The notes: generated from the letters alone by a model not told the origin. Counted from the stretch's first letter, positions 1 to 10,601 are shown. The stretch: 64,000 nt of DNA from Pseudomonas sp. MWU13-2100 (GCF_023242365.1 NZ_JALLIX010000011.1:1-64000), one strand, 5' to 3'. Numbers and translations are program-made.

Positions 1-133
1 GAGGCGAAAACACACTGCCTTTTCAGCTACTTCCACGCCTCGATGAACTGAAGCGAACCGCGCATCAAAACCCTCAAAACCTTTGCAACTCATTGAATCT
101 CAAAGGCTTTTCCGTTTCGACTGCGCCGGAAGT

Positions 134-190
134 GGGGCGAATTATAGAGCCACAGAATTTCCCGTCAACGCTTATTTTCACTTTTCTGTC
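134..190 (-). promoter_or_regulatory. Strong rRNA-type promoter reading leftward out of the window
   Basis: On the minus strand there is a -35 box TTGACG (complement of 163-168) and a perfect -10 box TATAAT (complement of 141-146), 16 nt apart. A GC-rich discriminator (TCGCCCC) follows and an A/T-rich UP-like stretch (about 169-190) precedes. This is the layout of a stringent rRNA promoter. In P. aeruginosa an rRNA operon lies directly downstream of tyrS on the same strand, so I infer that positions 1-134 are the start of an rrn leader. I see no gene in 1-209. The rRNA itself is outside the window. Confidence 0.75.
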
Positions 191-209
191 ACAAGAGTGC
201 AAAAGCAGC

Positions 210-243
210 GCAAAAACAACTATGGGAGCCTGCGGCTCCCATA
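210..243 (-). terminator. Rho-independent terminator of tyrS
   Basis: A perfect stem CTATGGGAGCC/GGCTCCCATAG (220-243) lies 27 nt after the tyrS stop. On the minus strand it is followed by GTTGTTTTTG. It separates tyrS from the rRNA-type promoter that begins about 30 nt further on. Confidence 0.85.
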
Positions 244-269
244 GTTTGCTTGCTATCTACAAAACAGCG

Positions 270-1469
270 TTACTCTGCCTTGAGGGTGATCCGGGCAAAC
301 GCCTTTTTACCCGCCTGGCAAACATGGGTAGCGCCCAGCTTGTATATAAAGGTGCGGTCGACGACCTCACCATCTATACGCACGCCACCGGAACCCAGCA
401 GATCGCGAGCGACCGCCGAGTTCTTCACCAGGCCCGCCTTATTGAGGACAGCGGCGATCGGCATATCCTCAGCCGCACCGATTTCAATTTCAGGCAGATC
501 GTCCGGCAGCTCGCCATCCTTCATGCGATTCCCCGCCGCACGGTGGGCATTGGCCGCAGCCTCCTCACCATGGAAGCGCGCGACGATCTCTTCAGCCAGC
601 TTGATCTTGACGTCACGCGGGTTGGCACCCGCCTCGACATCCTTGCGCAACTGATTGATCTCATCCATCGAGCGGAAGCTCAGCAACTCGAAGTAACGCC
701 ACATCAGTGCATCCGGGATCGACACCAACTTGCCGTACATGACACCCGGCGCTTCCTGGATCCCCACATAGTTACCCAGGGATTTGGACATCTTCTTCAC
801 GCCATCCAGCCCTTCGAGCAATGGCATGGTGAGAATGCACTGGGCCTCCTGACCGTAAGCACGTTGCAGCTCACGCCCCATCAGCAGGTTGAACTTCTGG
901 TCGGTACCGCCCAGCTCGACATCCGCGCGCAGCGCAACCGAGTCATAGCCTTGCACCAGCGGATAGAGGAACTCATGGATGGCGATCGGCTGGTTGGTGC
1001 TGTAGCGCTTGTCGAAGTCGTCGCGCTCGAGCATGCGCGCCACGGTGTACTGCGACGTCAGGCGAATGAAGTCCGCCGGCCCCATCTGGTCCATCCAGGT
1101 GGAGTTGAACGCGACCTCGGTCTTGGCCGGATCAAGGATCTTGAATACCTGGGCCTTGTAGGTCTCGGCGTTCTCGAGCACCTGCTCACGGGTCAGCGGC
1201 GGACGCGTGGCGCTCTTGCCGCTCGGATCACCGATCATGCCGGTGAAGTCGCCGATCAGAAAGATCACCTGATGCCCCAGCTCCTGGAACTGGCGCAGCT
1301 TGTTAATAAGGACTGTGTGCCCCAGGTGCAGATCCGGTGCCGTCGGGTCGAAGCCGGCCTTGATACGCAGCGGCTGGCCACGCTTGAGCTTCTCGACCAA
1401 TTCGGACTCGACCAACACCTCTTCCGCACCACGCTTGATCAGCGCGAGCTGCTCTTCAACCGACTTCAT
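270..1469 (-). CDS. tyrS: Tyrosyl-tRNA synthetase (class I)
   Basis: Charges tRNA-Tyr with tyrosine in the cytoplasm. The 399-residue protein has the class I signature as HLGH at residues 48-51, KMSKS at 226-230, and a C-terminal S4-like RNA-binding domain (around [11 protein letters not shown]). The open frame extends 34 codons upstream, but family members start at MKSVEEQ, so I chose the ATG at 1467-1469. The gene is divergent from mepM and ends at a clear terminator. It is followed by an rRNA-type promoter, as in other pseudomonads. Identification is secure. Confidence 0.96.
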   Translation of the reverse strand: MKSVEEQLALIKRGAEEVLVESELVEKLKRGQPLRIKAGFDPTAPDLHLGHTVLINKLRQFQELGHQVIFLIGDFTGMIGDPSGKSATRPPLTREQVLENAETYKAQVFKILDPAKTEVAFNSTWMDQMGPADFIRLTSQYTVARMLERDDFDKRYSTNQPIAIHEFLYPLVQGYDSVALRADVELGGTDQKFNLLMGRELQRAYGQEAQCILTMPLLEGLDGVKKMSKSLGNYVGIQEAPGVMYGKLVSIPDALMWRYFELLSFRSMDEINQLRKDVEAGANPRDVKIKLAEEIVARFHGEEAAANAHRAAGNRMKDGELPDDLPEIEIGAAEDMPIAAVLNKAGLVKNSAVARDLLGSGGVRIDGEVVDRTFIYKLGATHVCQAGKKAFARITLKAE

Positions 1470-1580
1470 AACCAACCTGCAAGGCTCAGATTCAAAGGGG
1501 ACCAACCATACAAGATCGCCGCCCAAATACAAGTTTTGCCCGGCATACGGGCACGAAACGCCCGCCCGCACATGACAGAC

Positions 1581-1613
1581 TTGCTTCAGCGATGATTTGG
1601 TTATATTTTATAC
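1581..1613 (+). promoter_or_regulatory. Possible mepM promoter in the tyrS-mepM divergent region
   Basis: TTGCTT (1581-1586) lies 17 nt before TATTTT (1604-1609) in an A/T-rich block about 70 nt upstream of the mepM ATG. The stretch GTTATATTTTATAC (1600-1613) is a loose dyad. The call is weak because no other evidence sets the start of transcription. Confidence 0.4.
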
Positions 1614-1678
1614 AGTTATTTCATCTTCATCATGTCATTCATCTTTTCCAATTCATCTTCTTCAAAGTCAAATTACCT

Positions 1679-3091
1679 ATGACCACAGAGCCGACTAAAG
1701 CGCCCCCGCTTTATCCGAAGACCCACCTGCTGGCCGCAAGTGGTATCGCCGCCCTTCTCAGCCTGGCGCTACTGGTATTTCCTTCCAGTGACGTAGAGGC
1801 CAAGAAGACAACGTTGCATCTGGAGCTGGAAACCCCAGCTGATCAACTGACACAAGACAAAGACGCCGTAGAACTCGATCAAGCCACAAATGAAGGCAAT
1901 CCATCGCCTTTCGCCCAGATCGACAACAGCGCCGAAGCCCCCCAGGAAACCGCCAAGACCGCACCCGCACCCGAGGAAAAGAAGGTCCCCGGCCACCGGG
2001 AGGTTACCGTAGCCCGCGGCGATACCCTTTCCACGCTGTTCGAGAAGGTTGGGCTGCCCGCCGCCTCAGTACATGAGGTCTTGGCCAGCGATAAACAAGC
2101 CAAGCTGTTTTCCCAACTCAAGCATGGCCAGGTCCTGGAGTTCGAGCTGACTCCCGACGGCCAGTTGAACAACCTGCACAGCAAGGTCAGCGACCTTGAA
2201 ACCATCACCCTGACCAAGGGCCCGAAAGGTTTCACCTTCAAGCGCGTGGTCACCCAGCCGGTGGTCCATTCGGCCTATGTGCACGGCGTGATCAACAGCT
2301 CGCTGTCACTCTCCGCGCAACGTGCCGGCATGCCCCACAGCCTGACGCGCGAAATGGCCCATGTATTCGGCTACGACATCGACTTCGCCCAGGACATCCG
2401 CCCCGGCGACGAGTTCGAAGTGATCTACGAGCAAAAAGTGCTCAACGGCAAGACTATCGGCACGGGCAATATCCTTTCCGCTCGTTTCACCAACCGCGGC
2501 AAGACCTTTACCGCCGTGCGTTACACCAACAAGCAAGGCGTCAGCAACTACTACACCGCTGACGGCAACAGCATGCGCAAGGCCTTTATCCGCACCCCCG
2601 TGGACTTCGCCCGCATCAGCTCGCGCTTTTCCATGGGCCGCAAACACCCGATCCTGAACAAAATCCGCGCCCACAAAGGCGTCGACTACGCAGCCCCGCG
2701 CGGTACGCCAATCAAGGCTGCAGGTGATGGCAAGGTGATACTGGCCGGTCGTCGAGGTGGCTACGGCAATACCGTGATCATCCAGCACGGCAATACCTAT
2801 CGGACCCTGTACGGTCACATGCAGGGCTTTGCCAAGGGCATCCAGACCGGCAGCAACGTCAAGCAGGGCCAGGTGATCGGCTATATCGGCACCACCGGCC
2901 TGTCGACCGGCCCGCATCTGCACTACGAGTTCCAGGTCAATGGCGTGCACGTCGACCCGCTGGGCCAGAAACTGCCCATGGCCGATCCGATCGCCAAGTC
3001 CGAACGCGCCCGCTTCCTGCAACAGAGCCAGCCGCTGATGGCGCGCATGAACCAGGAAAAGCCCAGCAAAGTCGCCTCGGCCAAACGGTAA
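1679..3091 (+). CDS. mepM: M23 family murein DD-endopeptidase (MepM-like)
   Basis: Probable zinc endopeptidase that cuts peptide cross-links in peptidoglycan during cell growth. The 470-residue protein has an N-terminal membrane anchor (about 15-35, LLAASGIAALLSLALLVF), an OapA/LysM-like region (about 105-175) and a C-terminal peptidase M23 domain. Metal ligands are visible as H332 and D336 in HKGVD and the HLH triad at 413-415. The frame is open 29 codons further up, but that part reads as A/T-rich intergenic DNA, so the ATG at 1679 is used. anmK follows after 6 nt, which suggests co-transcription and a shared link to wall turnover. Confidence 0.9.
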   Translation: MTTEPTKAPPLYPKTHLLAASGIAALLSLALLVFPSSDVEAKKTTLHLELETPADQLTQDKDAVELDQATNEGNPSPFAQIDNSAEAPQETAKTAPAPEEKKVPGHREVTVARGDTLSTLFEKVGLPAASVHEVLASDKQAKLFSQLKHGQVLEFELTPDGQLNNLHSKVSDLETITLTKGPKGFTFKRVVTQPVVHSAYVHGVINSSLSLSAQRAGMPHSLTREMAHVFGYDIDFAQDIRPGDEFEVIYEQKVLNGKTIGTGNILSARFTNRGKTFTAVRYTNKQGVSNYYTADGNSMRKAFIRTPVDFARISSRFSMGRKHPILNKIRAHKGVDYAAPRGTPIKAAGDGKVILAGRRGGYGNTVIIQHGNTYRTLYGHMQGFAKGIQTGSNVKQGQVIGYIGTTGLSTGPHLHYEFQVNGVHVDPLGQKLPMADPIAKSERARFLQQSQPLMARMNQEKPSKVASAKR

Positions 3092-4186
<1,095 letters not shown>

Positions 4187-4187
4187 C

Positions 4188-4217
4188 ACACAGTAAAACG
4201 CCGCGAAGTTCGCGGCG
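4188..4217 (-). terminator. Terminator of erpA, between converging anmK and erpA
   Basis: A CGCCGCG-AAGTT-CGCGGCG hairpin (4199-4217) is followed on the minus strand by TTTTACTG. It can end erpA transcripts, and the stem could also act on anmK from the other side. Confidence 0.8.
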
Positions 4218-4241
4218 TCGAGGGTAAAGCGCAAGCGATGA

Positions 4242-4592
4242 TCAGATCGAGAACGACGACCCGCAACCACAGGTGGTGGTGGCATTCGGGTTCTTGATCA
4301 CGAAACGCGAGCCTTCCAGGCCTTCCTGGTAATCCACCTCTGCGCCTGCCAGGTACTGGAAGCTCATTGGATCGACCACCAGGCTGACGCCTTCGCGCTC
4401 GACGATGGTGTCGTCATCGGCCACTTCTTCATCGAAGGTGAAGCCGTACTGAAACCCTGAACAACCGCCGCCCGTAACGAATACGCGCAGCTTCAAGCGA
4501 TCATTACCCTCTTCATCGACCAGGCTCTTCACCTTGTGCGCGGCACCGTGGGTGAATTGCAAAGCCGTGGGGGTGAAGGATTCAACGCTCAT
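4242..4592 (-). CDS. erpA: Iron-sulfur cluster insertion protein ErpA
   Basis: A-type carrier that delivers Fe-S clusters to apoproteins. The protein is 116 residues, the normal length, with the three conserved cysteines at C44 (GGGCSGF), C108 and C110 (CGCG). The gene is monocistronic, with its own promoter about 50 nt upstream and a terminator downstream. An IscR-like half site overlaps the -35 box (see the promoter entry). Confidence 0.96.
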   Translation of the reverse strand: MSVESFTPTALQFTHGAAHKVKSLVDEEGNDRLKLRVFVTGGGCSGFQYGFTFDEEVADDDTIVEREGVSLVVDPMSFQYLAGAEVDYQEGLEGSRFVIKNPNATTTCGCGSSFSI

Positions 4593-4639
4593 GCTGACTA
4601 TCTCCCGGCGCTACGCCGCCATAATGCGTGATGACGGGC

Positions 4640-4673
4640 ATTATCCGCTTCTCCTAGAAAAGCGGTCAACTAT
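4640..4673 (-). promoter_or_regulatory. erpA promoter with an IscR type-1-like half site
   Basis: The minus strand reads TTGACC (complement of 4664-4669), an 18-nt spacer, then GATAAT (complement of 4640-4645), about 48 nt before the erpA ATG. ATAGTTGAC, overlapping the -35 box, fits the IscR type-1 half-site consensus ATASYYGAC. The second half site is poor, so regulation by IscR is only a suggestion. Confidence 0.55.
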
Positions 4674-4715
4674 TGTTATGGTATATCAATCAACCCGAGC
4701 GACCTCACAGAATGC

Positions 4716-4742
4716 AGGAAGGCCCGTCAAGCGGGCCTTCCT
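4716..4742 (-). terminator. Terminator-like hairpin after argC
   Basis: An 11-bp perfect stem AGGAAGGCCCG/CGGGCCTTCCT with loop TCAAG sits 20 nt past the argC stop. There is no T-run on either side, so it is a weak intrinsic terminator at best. Confidence 0.6.
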
Positions 4743-4761
4743 GGCAAACGCGGGCGGGGCC

Positions 4762-5796
4762 TTACGGCAGCATGCCCGCGTGGGACAGACCCAGACGCTC
4801 GTCCAGGCCGAACAGGATGTTCAGGTTCTGCACCGCCTGGCCCGAAGCGCCCTTGACCAGGTTGTCGATCACCGACAACACCACCACCAGGTCACCATCC
4901 TGCGGACGGTGCACGGCAATCCGGCAGACGTTCGCACCACGCACGCTCCGGGTTTCCGGATGGCTGCCAGCGGGCATCACATCGACGAACGGTTCATTGG
5001 CATAACGCTTCTCGAACAGCGCCTGCAGGTCTACCGAACGGTCGACCACGGTTGCGTAAAGCGTGGAATGGATGCCTCGGATCATCGGCGTGAGGTGCGG
5101 CACGAAGGTCAGGCCCACATCCCGGCCCGCCGCGCGGCGCAGCCCCTGGCGAATTTCCGGCAGGTGGCGGTGCCCCTTGACCGCATAGGCCTTCATGCTT
5201 TCGGAAGTTTCCGAGTACAGCGAACCGACACTGGCACCACGACCGGCACCGCTGACGCCCGACTTGCAGTCGGCGATCAGCCGCGTGGTATCCGCAATAC
5301 CTGCTTCAAGCAGCGGCAGGAAACCCAGCTGGGTCGCGGTTGGATAGCAACCGGGCACAGCAATCAGGCGGGCCTGTTTGATCTGCTCGCGGTTCACTTC
5401 CGGCAAGCCATACACCGCCTCCTCCAGCAACGCCGGCGCACCGTGCGGCTGACCGTACCACTTGGCCCATTCTTCGGCGTCTTGCAGACGGAAGTCGGCG
5501 GACAGGTCGATAACCTTGGTGCCGGCGGACAGCAGCTCACCGGCCAGGGCATGGGCCACACCATGGGGGGTGGCGAAGAACACCACGTCGCAGGCGCCGA
5601 GGGTATTGATGTCCGGAACGCTGAACGCCAGGCCATCGTAATGACCGCGCAGGTTCGGATACATATCGGCCACGGCGAGACCCGCCTCGGATCGCGAAGT
5701 GATGACAGCCACTTCTGCCTGCGGATGCTGTGCCAACAGACGCAGCAATTCGACACCGGTGTAACCCGTGCCGCCGACGATACCGACCTTGACCAT
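4762..5796 (-). CDS. argC: N-acetyl-gamma-glutamyl-phosphate reductase
   Basis: Third step of arginine synthesis: NADPH-dependent reduction of N-acetylglutamyl-phosphate to the semialdehyde. The 344-residue protein has the N-terminal Rossmann motif [10 protein letters not shown] (5-14) and the catalytic cysteine C150 in [10 protein letters not shown]. The start fits the family. It is transcribed away from hemJ, with which it shares a 134-bp divergent region. Confidence 0.95.
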   Translation of the reverse strand: MVKVGIVGGTGYTGVELLRLLAQHPQAEVAVITSRSEAGLAVADMYPNLRGHYDGLAFSVPDINTLGACDVVFFATPHGVAHALAGELLSAGTKVIDLSADFRLQDAEEWAKWYGQPHGAPALLEEAVYGLPEVNREQIKQARLIAVPGCYPTATQLGFLPLLEAGIADTTRLIADCKSGVSGAGRGASVGSLYSETSESMKAYAVKGHRHLPEIRQGLRRAAGRDVGLTFVPHLTPMIRGIHSTLYATVVDRSVDLQALFEKRYANEPFVDVMPAGSHPETRSVRGANVCRIAVHRPQDGDLVVVLSVIDNLVKGASGQAVQNLNILFGLDERLGLSHAGMLP

Positions 5797-5930
5797 GACC
5801 TGCCCTCAACGAAACCACTGGAAAGCCCACGATAATAGGGGCGCCGCGCGCCTGCGACAACCGCCAAGGTGACGTGCGGACGCCCAAGCCTCTACTATTC
5901 GACCTACCGTGAACCTGGGAATAACCAAAA

Positions 5931-6359
5931 ATGCTCTATCTGTGGGTCAAAGCCTTTCATATCGTCAGTGTCGTCTGCTGGTTTGCCGGCCTGTTCTATC
6001 TGCCGCGCCTGTTCGTCTACCACGCCCAGAGCGAGGACAACGTCAGCAAGGAGCGCTTCAGCGTCATGGAGCGCAAACTGTATCGCGGGATCATGGGCCC
6101 GGCGATGATTGCCACGCTGATCTTCGGCGGCTGGCTGATCGCCCTCAACCCGAGCATCTTCAGCCAGGGAGGCTGGATACACGCCAAACTGACCCTGGTG
6201 GTGCTGTTGATCGGCTATCACCATATGTGCGGCGCCCAGGTGAAACGCTTTGCCCGTGGCGAAAACACCCGCAGTCATGTCTTTTATCGCTGGTTCAATG
6301 AAGTGCCGGTTCTGCTATTGCTGGCTATTGTCATTCTGGTCGTTGTCCGACCGTTCTAG
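5931..6359 (+). CDS. hemJ: Protoporphyrinogen IX oxidase HemJ-like membrane protein
   Basis: The 142-residue protein has about four membrane helices and the HemJ/UPF0093 look: N-terminal LWVKAFHIVSVVCWFAG with the conserved histidine at position 10, and a central HHMCGAQVKRFARG. HemJ oxidises protoporphyrinogen IX to protoporphyrin IX in heme synthesis in many bacteria that lack HemG or HemY. The family is clear from sequence; the activity is inferred from the family. The monooxygenase gene follows after 36 nt. Confidence 0.85.
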   Translation: MLYLWVKAFHIVSVVCWFAGLFYLPRLFVYHAQSEDNVSKERFSVMERKLYRGIMGPAMIATLIFGGWLIALNPSIFSQGGWIHAKLTLVVLLIGYHHMCGAQVKRFARGENTRSHVFYRWFNEVPVLLLLAIVILVVVRPF

Positions 6360-6395
6360 CTGCAAGTCACCCCACCCCTGATCGGAGCACTCTCC

Positions 6396-7367
6396 ATGTC
6401 GCTGCCCGCCCTGCTCGAACAACGCCTGCGCTTGCCCGTGGTGGCCGCGCCGATGTTCCTGATTTCCAACCCGCAACTGGTGCTCGCCTGCTGTCGCAAC
6501 GGGGTGGTGGGCAGCTTCCCGGCCCTGAACCAACGCGAAAGCAGCGGTTTCAAGGCCTGGCTGGAGGAAATCGAAGCGGGCTTGGCAACCCTGGATAATC
6601 CGGCGCCTTATGCCGTCAACCTGATCGTGCACAACAGCAACCCACGACTACAGGCGGATCTGCAGATCTGCATCGAGCACCAGGTGCCAATCGTTATCAC
6701 CAGCCTGGGCGCGGTCAAGGAACTGGTGGACGCCGTACACAGCTACGGTGGCCTGGTGTTCCACGACGTGACCACCCGCCGCCATGCCGAAAAAGCCGCC
6801 GAGGCCGGTGTCGACGGGCTGATTGCCGTGGCCGCCGGTGCCGGTGGCCATGCCGGCACCTGGAGTCCGTTTGCCCTGATCGCTGAAATCCGCCAGTTCT
6901 TCGACAAGACCCTGCTGTTGGCCGGTTGCCTGAACCACGGGCACGAGATTCTCGCCGCCCAGTTGCTTGGCGCGGATCTGGCCTATCTCGGCACGCGATT
7001 TATCGGCACCACGGAAAGTCATGCGCCCGACGCTTATAAAGAGATGCTGCTCACATCCCAGGCCGTTGATATCCTGCACACTGCGGCGGTATCCGGGGTG
7101 CCCGCGAGCTTTATGCGCCAGAGCCTGGAAAACGCCGGCTTCGACCTCGCCGCGCTGCAAGGCAAGGGCGAAGTGAACTTCGGTTCCAAGCTCAAACCGA
7201 TCAGCGACGAGGCCAAGGCCTGGAAAACCGTCTGGTCGGCCGGCCAGGGGGTGGGTGGCATCGATGATTTGCCCGATGTCGATCAGTTGGTCGCCCGGCT
7301 CGATGCCGAGTACCGCAAGGCCCAGGCACTGGCGGCAGAGTTGCCCCGGCACTGGCCACGCTCGTAA
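6396..7367 (+). CDS. Nitronate monooxygenase family flavoprotein
   Basis: FMN-dependent TIM-barrel oxidoreductase of the 2-nitropropane dioxygenase/NMO family, which detoxifies alkyl nitronates such as propionate-3-nitronate. The 323-residue protein shows the N-terminal PVVAAPMFLISNP strand, the GAGGHAGTWS phosphate-binding loop (about 148-157) and GADLAYLGTRFIGTTES near the second FMN-phosphate site. These match class I NMOs. It probably shares a transcript with hemJ (36-nt gap). The substrate is not readable from the sequence. Confidence 0.85.
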   Translation: MSLPALLEQRLRLPVVAAPMFLISNPQLVLACCRNGVVGSFPALNQRESSGFKAWLEEIEAGLATLDNPAPYAVNLIVHNSNPRLQADLQICIEHQVPIVITSLGAVKELVDAVHSYGGLVFHDVTTRRHAEKAAEAGVDGLIAVAAGAGGHAGTWSPFALIAEIRQFFDKTLLLAGCLNHGHEILAAQLLGADLAYLGTRFIGTTESHAPDAYKEMLLTSQAVDILHTAAVSGVPASFMRQSLENAGFDLAALQGKGEVNFGSKLKPISDEAKAWKTVWSAGQGVGGIDDLPDVDQLVARLDAEYRKAQALAAELPRHWPRS

Positions 7368-7423
7368 CATCCGTGTGCAGGCTTACCCTGCAACACCAAT
7401 GACTTGTGACAAGGACGCCCTTC

Positions 7424-8389
7424 ATGAGCGACAACCGCTTCAAAATCGTCTTCGACGGCACCTTGCAGGCCGGCGTGGACAAAACCACCGCACAGTTCAA
7501 CCTGGCCGCGCTGTTCAAGACCGACGTCGCTTCGGTGGAACGGTTGTTCAGCGGCCAGCCCGTTGCCCTGAAGCGCGACCTTTCGGCCGCCGAGGCCGAG
7601 TCTTATCTGCAAGCCTTGCGCAAGACCGGCATCGAAGCCCGCCTGGAAGCCGAACCCGCGGCCGTCGAACTGAGCCTGGCGGATATCGATGACCTGCCGG
7701 CCAGCACGCCTCCGGCGGACACCACGACTTACCAATCCCCCTACGCCCCGCCACAAGCACGGGTCGGCGACAACCTTCCGGCCTTCGGCCAACTGAAGGC
7801 CTTCACCGTCAATGGGCGTATCGGGCGGCTGCGCTACCTGGCCTGGAGCCTGGTCCTGATGTTCGTGACGATGCCAGTGGCCGGCGCGATCTTCGCTTTC
7901 GCCATGGGCACCGCGGCTGCTTCGTTGAACACGGCGATCACCATCGGCGTGATACTCGGTGGCGCAGCCTTGATCGCCTTCGTGGTCGTGTCCGTCCAGA
8001 TAGCCGTACAGCGCCTGCACGATATCGGCTGGTCCGGCTGGCTCTGGCTACTGACCCTGGTCCCCTTCGTCGGCAGCCTGTTCCCCTTCGTGCTGATGTT
8101 CTGCCCTGGCAATAGCGGCGCCAACCAGTACGGCGCACCACCACCGCCCAACAGCACCGCGGTCAAGGTCCTTGCCGTGCTCTCGGTAGTCTGCGGGGTC
8201 ATCTTCGGCATCGTGGCCGTGACCGGTGGCCTGACCAACCTGGAGAAAGGTTACAACCACGAGTCGGCCAGCTATTCCGAAAGCAGCGATGCCTCCGGCA
8301 CCGACGAGGCCGATAGCCCCGGCGATGCAGCAGCAGCAGCCGAATCCGCTCCGCCCGCTGTAGACTATGACCAAGATGAAAAAGAATAA
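7424..8389 (+). CDS. DUF805 membrane protein with extra N-terminal domain
   Basis: Unknown function. Of 321 residues, about 1-75 form a soluble domain (starting FKIVFDGTLQAG) that looks like the small domains which precede DUF805 in proteobacteria. Residues about 125-290 form the DUF805 membrane region with four helices and the hallmark RLHDIGWSGW after helix 2. The tail (about 285-321) is acidic and rich in Ser, Asp and Glu. I use the ATG at 7424; the frame opens 6 codons earlier without a better ribosome site. Confidence 0.8.
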   Translation: MSDNRFKIVFDGTLQAGVDKTTAQFNLAALFKTDVASVERLFSGQPVALKRDLSAAEAESYLQALRKTGIEARLEAEPAAVELSLADIDDLPASTPPADTTTYQSPYAPPQARVGDNLPAFGQLKAFTVNGRIGRLRYLAWSLVLMFVTMPVAGAIFAFAMGTAAASLNTAITIGVILGGAALIAFVVVSVQIAVQRLHDIGWSGWLWLLTLVPFVGSLFPFVLMFCPGNSGANQYGAPPPPNSTAVKVLAVLSVVCGVIFGIVAVTGGLTNLEKGYNHESASYSESSDASGTDEADSPGDAAAAAESAPPAVDYDQDEKE

Positions 8390-8449
8390 CCGTTTCTGAG
8401 CCTGCGACCCTCTGTCCCAAGGCTCGGAGCCGTTGTGATGGAGAACTGC

Positions 8450-9238
8450 ATGACCCGTTACGCCCTGATCACCGGCGCTTCCAGCGGCATCGGCCTGGCA
8501 CTGGCCGAAGCCCTGGCGCGTCGCGGCCGCAGCCTGATTCTGGTGGCCCGCCAGCGTGATCAGCTGGAAACCATCGCCCTCGAACTGACCCAACGCTTCG
8601 GCGTCGAGGTGCTGTTTCGCGCCTGCGACCTGAGCGAACCGCTACGCCTTTCCGGCTTTCTGCTGGAACTGGAAGAAGGTGAACGGCAGATCGATCTGCT
8701 GGTCAACTGCGCCGGCCTCGGCACCTGCGGCCCCTTCCTGGCCCAGGATTGGGGGACGGAGCAGGACCTGATCGAAGTCAATGTCCTGGCCCTGACCCGA
8801 CTTTGTCATACCCTGGGTAATCTCATGGCAATACAGGGTGGCGGACAGATCCTCAACGTCGCCTCCGTCGCGGCGTTTCACCCCGCGCCCTGGATGAGCA
8901 GCTATTACGCGAGCAAGGCCTATGTGCTGTACTTCTCCGAAGGTCTGCGCGAAGAGCTGAAGAAAACCGGTATCAAGGTGTCGGTGCTCTGCCCGGGCCT
9001 GACCCGGACCGCGTTCTTTCGCACCGCACAGTTGGCTGTCGAAAAGCTTTCGAACAGCAAACTGATGATGAGCCCCGAAGAAGTGGCGCTGTATGCCGTG
9101 CGTGCGCTGGACAAGAACCGCGCAGTGATCATTCCCGGCTGGCGTAACCGTTGGCTGGCCCGCGCCCCGCGCCTGATGCCGCGCTGGGCGATGCGCAAAC
9201 TCGCCGGTGTCGTGACCAAGGCCTATTGCCCGCGCTGA
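8450..9238 (+). CDS. Short-chain dehydrogenase/reductase
   Basis: NAD(P)-dependent oxidoreductase of the classical SDR family, 262 residues. It has the cofactor loop TGASSGIG near the N-terminus, an NCAG motif in the middle, and the catalytic YxxxK as YYASKAYV after the serine-rich SVAAFH segment. The closest named type is the DltE/YbbO-like group, but the substrate is unknown. The ATG at 8450 has GATGGAG six bases upstream; earlier in-frame GTG and ATG codons (8435, 8438) have no such site. Confidence 0.82.
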   Translation: MTRYALITGASSGIGLALAEALARRGRSLILVARQRDQLETIALELTQRFGVEVLFRACDLSEPLRLSGFLLELEEGERQIDLLVNCAGLGTCGPFLAQDWGTEQDLIEVNVLALTRLCHTLGNLMAIQGGGQILNVASVAAFHPAPWMSSYYASKAYVLYFSEGLREELKKTGIKVSVLCPGLTRTAFFRTAQLAVEKLSNSKLMMSPEEVALYAVRALDKNRAVIIPGWRNRWLARAPRLMPRWAMRKLAGVVTKAYCPR

Positions 9239-9301
9239 CGCTTGAACTCAAGGCCGTGTCCGTACAGACTCTGGCCCGACCCACCCAATGGAGAAACAGC
9301 T

Positions 9302-9640
9302 GTGGATACTCTGTTCACCAAGATCATCAACAGAGAAATACCCGCGAAGATCATTTACGAGGATGACCAGGTCCTGGCCTTCCACGATATCGCCCCGCAG
9401 GCACCGGTGCATTTCCTGGTCATTCCGAAAAAGCCGGTCCGTACGCTCAACGACCTGACCGAAGAGGACAAGACCCTGGCCGGGCATATCCTGTTCACCG
9501 CCCAGCGCCTGGCCCTGGAGCTGGGCTGCGAAAAAGGCTTTCGCGTGGTGATGAACTGCAACGAGGAAGGTGGGCAGACCGTCTATCACATTCATATGCA
9601 TGTGCTGGGTCAGCGCCAGATGCACTGGCCGCCGGGCTGA
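9302..9640 (+). CDS. HIT-family (histidine triad) nucleotide-binding protein
   Basis: HinT-like purine nucleoside phosphoramidase, 112 residues. The histidine triad HIHMHVLG is at the C-terminal end (H96, H98, H100). Translation starts at a GTG (VDTLFTKI) with GGAG 8 nt upstream; the longer open frame is not supported. It follows the SDR gene by 63 nt and precedes a REP pair. Confidence 0.9.
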   Translation: MDTLFTKIINREIPAKIIYEDDQVLAFHDIAPQAPVHFLVIPKKPVRTLNDLTEEDKTLAGHILFTAQRLALELGCEKGFRVVMNCNEEGGQTVYHIHMHVLGQRQMHWPPG

Positions 9641-9665
9641 TACCCCCAAGATAAACTCGATCTCC

Positions 9666-9762
9666 TGTAGGAGCTGGCTTGCCAGCGATGAGGCCCTTGA
9701 GTCGTGCATCGCGCTTTCGGACGTCATCGCTGGCAATCGAGCGTCGATCGGTGGCTCCTACA
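9666..9762. repeat. REP pair (inverted) between the HIT gene and coq7
   Basis: TGTAGGAGCTGGCTTGCCAGCGATG on the left is mirrored by CATCGCTGGCAA..GGCTCCTACA on the right. This is the common P. fluorescens-group REP palindrome arranged as an inverted pair; the right copy carries an insertion. It lies in the 238-bp gap before coq7. Confidence 0.85.
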
Positions 9763-9878
9763 AGTTCGACGCTGTTAGCAGGATTGCGTACTACAGCAAC
9801 ATCCCCCCATGACCCAACGCAAACCTTCCGCGCTCGATTGCGGTAAACTGCAGGCCGAGATTTTTCCCGGAGGTCAGC

Positions 9879-10526
9879 ATGACTACCCAACGTCACTACT
9901 CGCCGATTGACCGTCTTCTGCTGCAAGCCGATACCGCGATGCGTACCTTGCTGCCATTCAGCGGCCAGCCTTACCGTCCTTCGCCGGCGATCGTGCAGCC
10001 CGACGCGCCGATGAGCGAAGACGACAGCCGTCACGTCGCCGGCCTGATGCGCATCAACCATACCGGGGAAGTCTGTGCCCAGGCGCTTTATCAAGGCCAG
10101 GCCCTGACCGCCAAGCTACCCCACGTGCGGGCCGCCATGGAAAAAGCCGCCGAAGAAGAAGTCGATCACCTGGCCTGGTGCGAACAGCGCATCCGTCAGT
10201 TGGGCAGTCATCCCAGCGTGCTCAACCCGCTGTTCTATGGCCTTTCATTCGGCATCGGCGCCGCGGCCGGACTGATCAGCGACAAGGTCAGCCTGGGATT
10301 TGTCGCCGCCACCGAAGACCAGGTGTGCAAACACCTGAACGAACACCTGGAGCAGTTGCCGACCGAAGACGAAAAGTCCCGGGCGATCCTCGAGCAGATG
10401 CGTATCGACGAAGAACATCACGCCGAGTCCGCACTGAATGCCGGCGGTTTCCGCTTCCCGGCACCGGTGAAGTTCGGCATGAGCTTGCTGGCCAAGGTCA
10501 TGACCAAGAGCACCTACCGCATCTGA
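9879..10526 (+). CDS. coq7: Demethoxyubiquinone hydroxylase (Coq7/UbiF-type)
   Basis: Di-iron hydroxylase in ubiquinone synthesis, used by pseudomonads in place of flavoprotein UbiF. The 215-residue protein carries the carboxylate/histidine ligands of the Coq7 fold in two repeats: NHTGEV with EEEVDHLAW, and further on DEEHHAES. The ATG at 9879 follows GGAGG. A shared terminator separates it from converging speD. Confidence 0.93.
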   Translation: MTTQRHYSPIDRLLLQADTAMRTLLPFSGQPYRPSPAIVQPDAPMSEDDSRHVAGLMRINHTGEVCAQALYQGQALTAKLPHVRAAMEKAAEEEVDHLAWCEQRIRQLGSHPSVLNPLFYGLSFGIGAAAGLISDKVSLGFVAATEDQVCKHLNEHLEQLPTEDEKSRAILEQMRIDEEHHAESALNAGGFRFPAPVKFGMSLLAKVMTKSTYRI

Positions 10527-10555
10527 CCCACCGCGGCTGCGCCAGGCAGCAGGCA

Positions 10556-10590
10556 AAAAAGAAGGGCGCCACGGGGGCGCCCTTCTTTTT
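10556..10590. terminator. Bidirectional terminator between coq7 and speD
   Basis: Stem GAAGGGCGCC (10561-10570) and GGCGCCCTTC (10576-10585) has A6 on the left and T5 on the right, so it works for coq7 on the plus strand and speD on the minus strand. Confidence 0.92.
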
Positions 10591-10601
10591 GAGCGAAAAA
10601 C

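Noticed and set aside
1600..1613. Zur-like box (GTTATATTTTATAC) before the zinc peptidase mepM
   Set aside because: A Zur-controlled endopeptidase would be attractive, but only the left half matches GTTATA; the right half fits poorly and the spacing is off by one. I kept it only as an A/T-rich dyad in the promoter entry.
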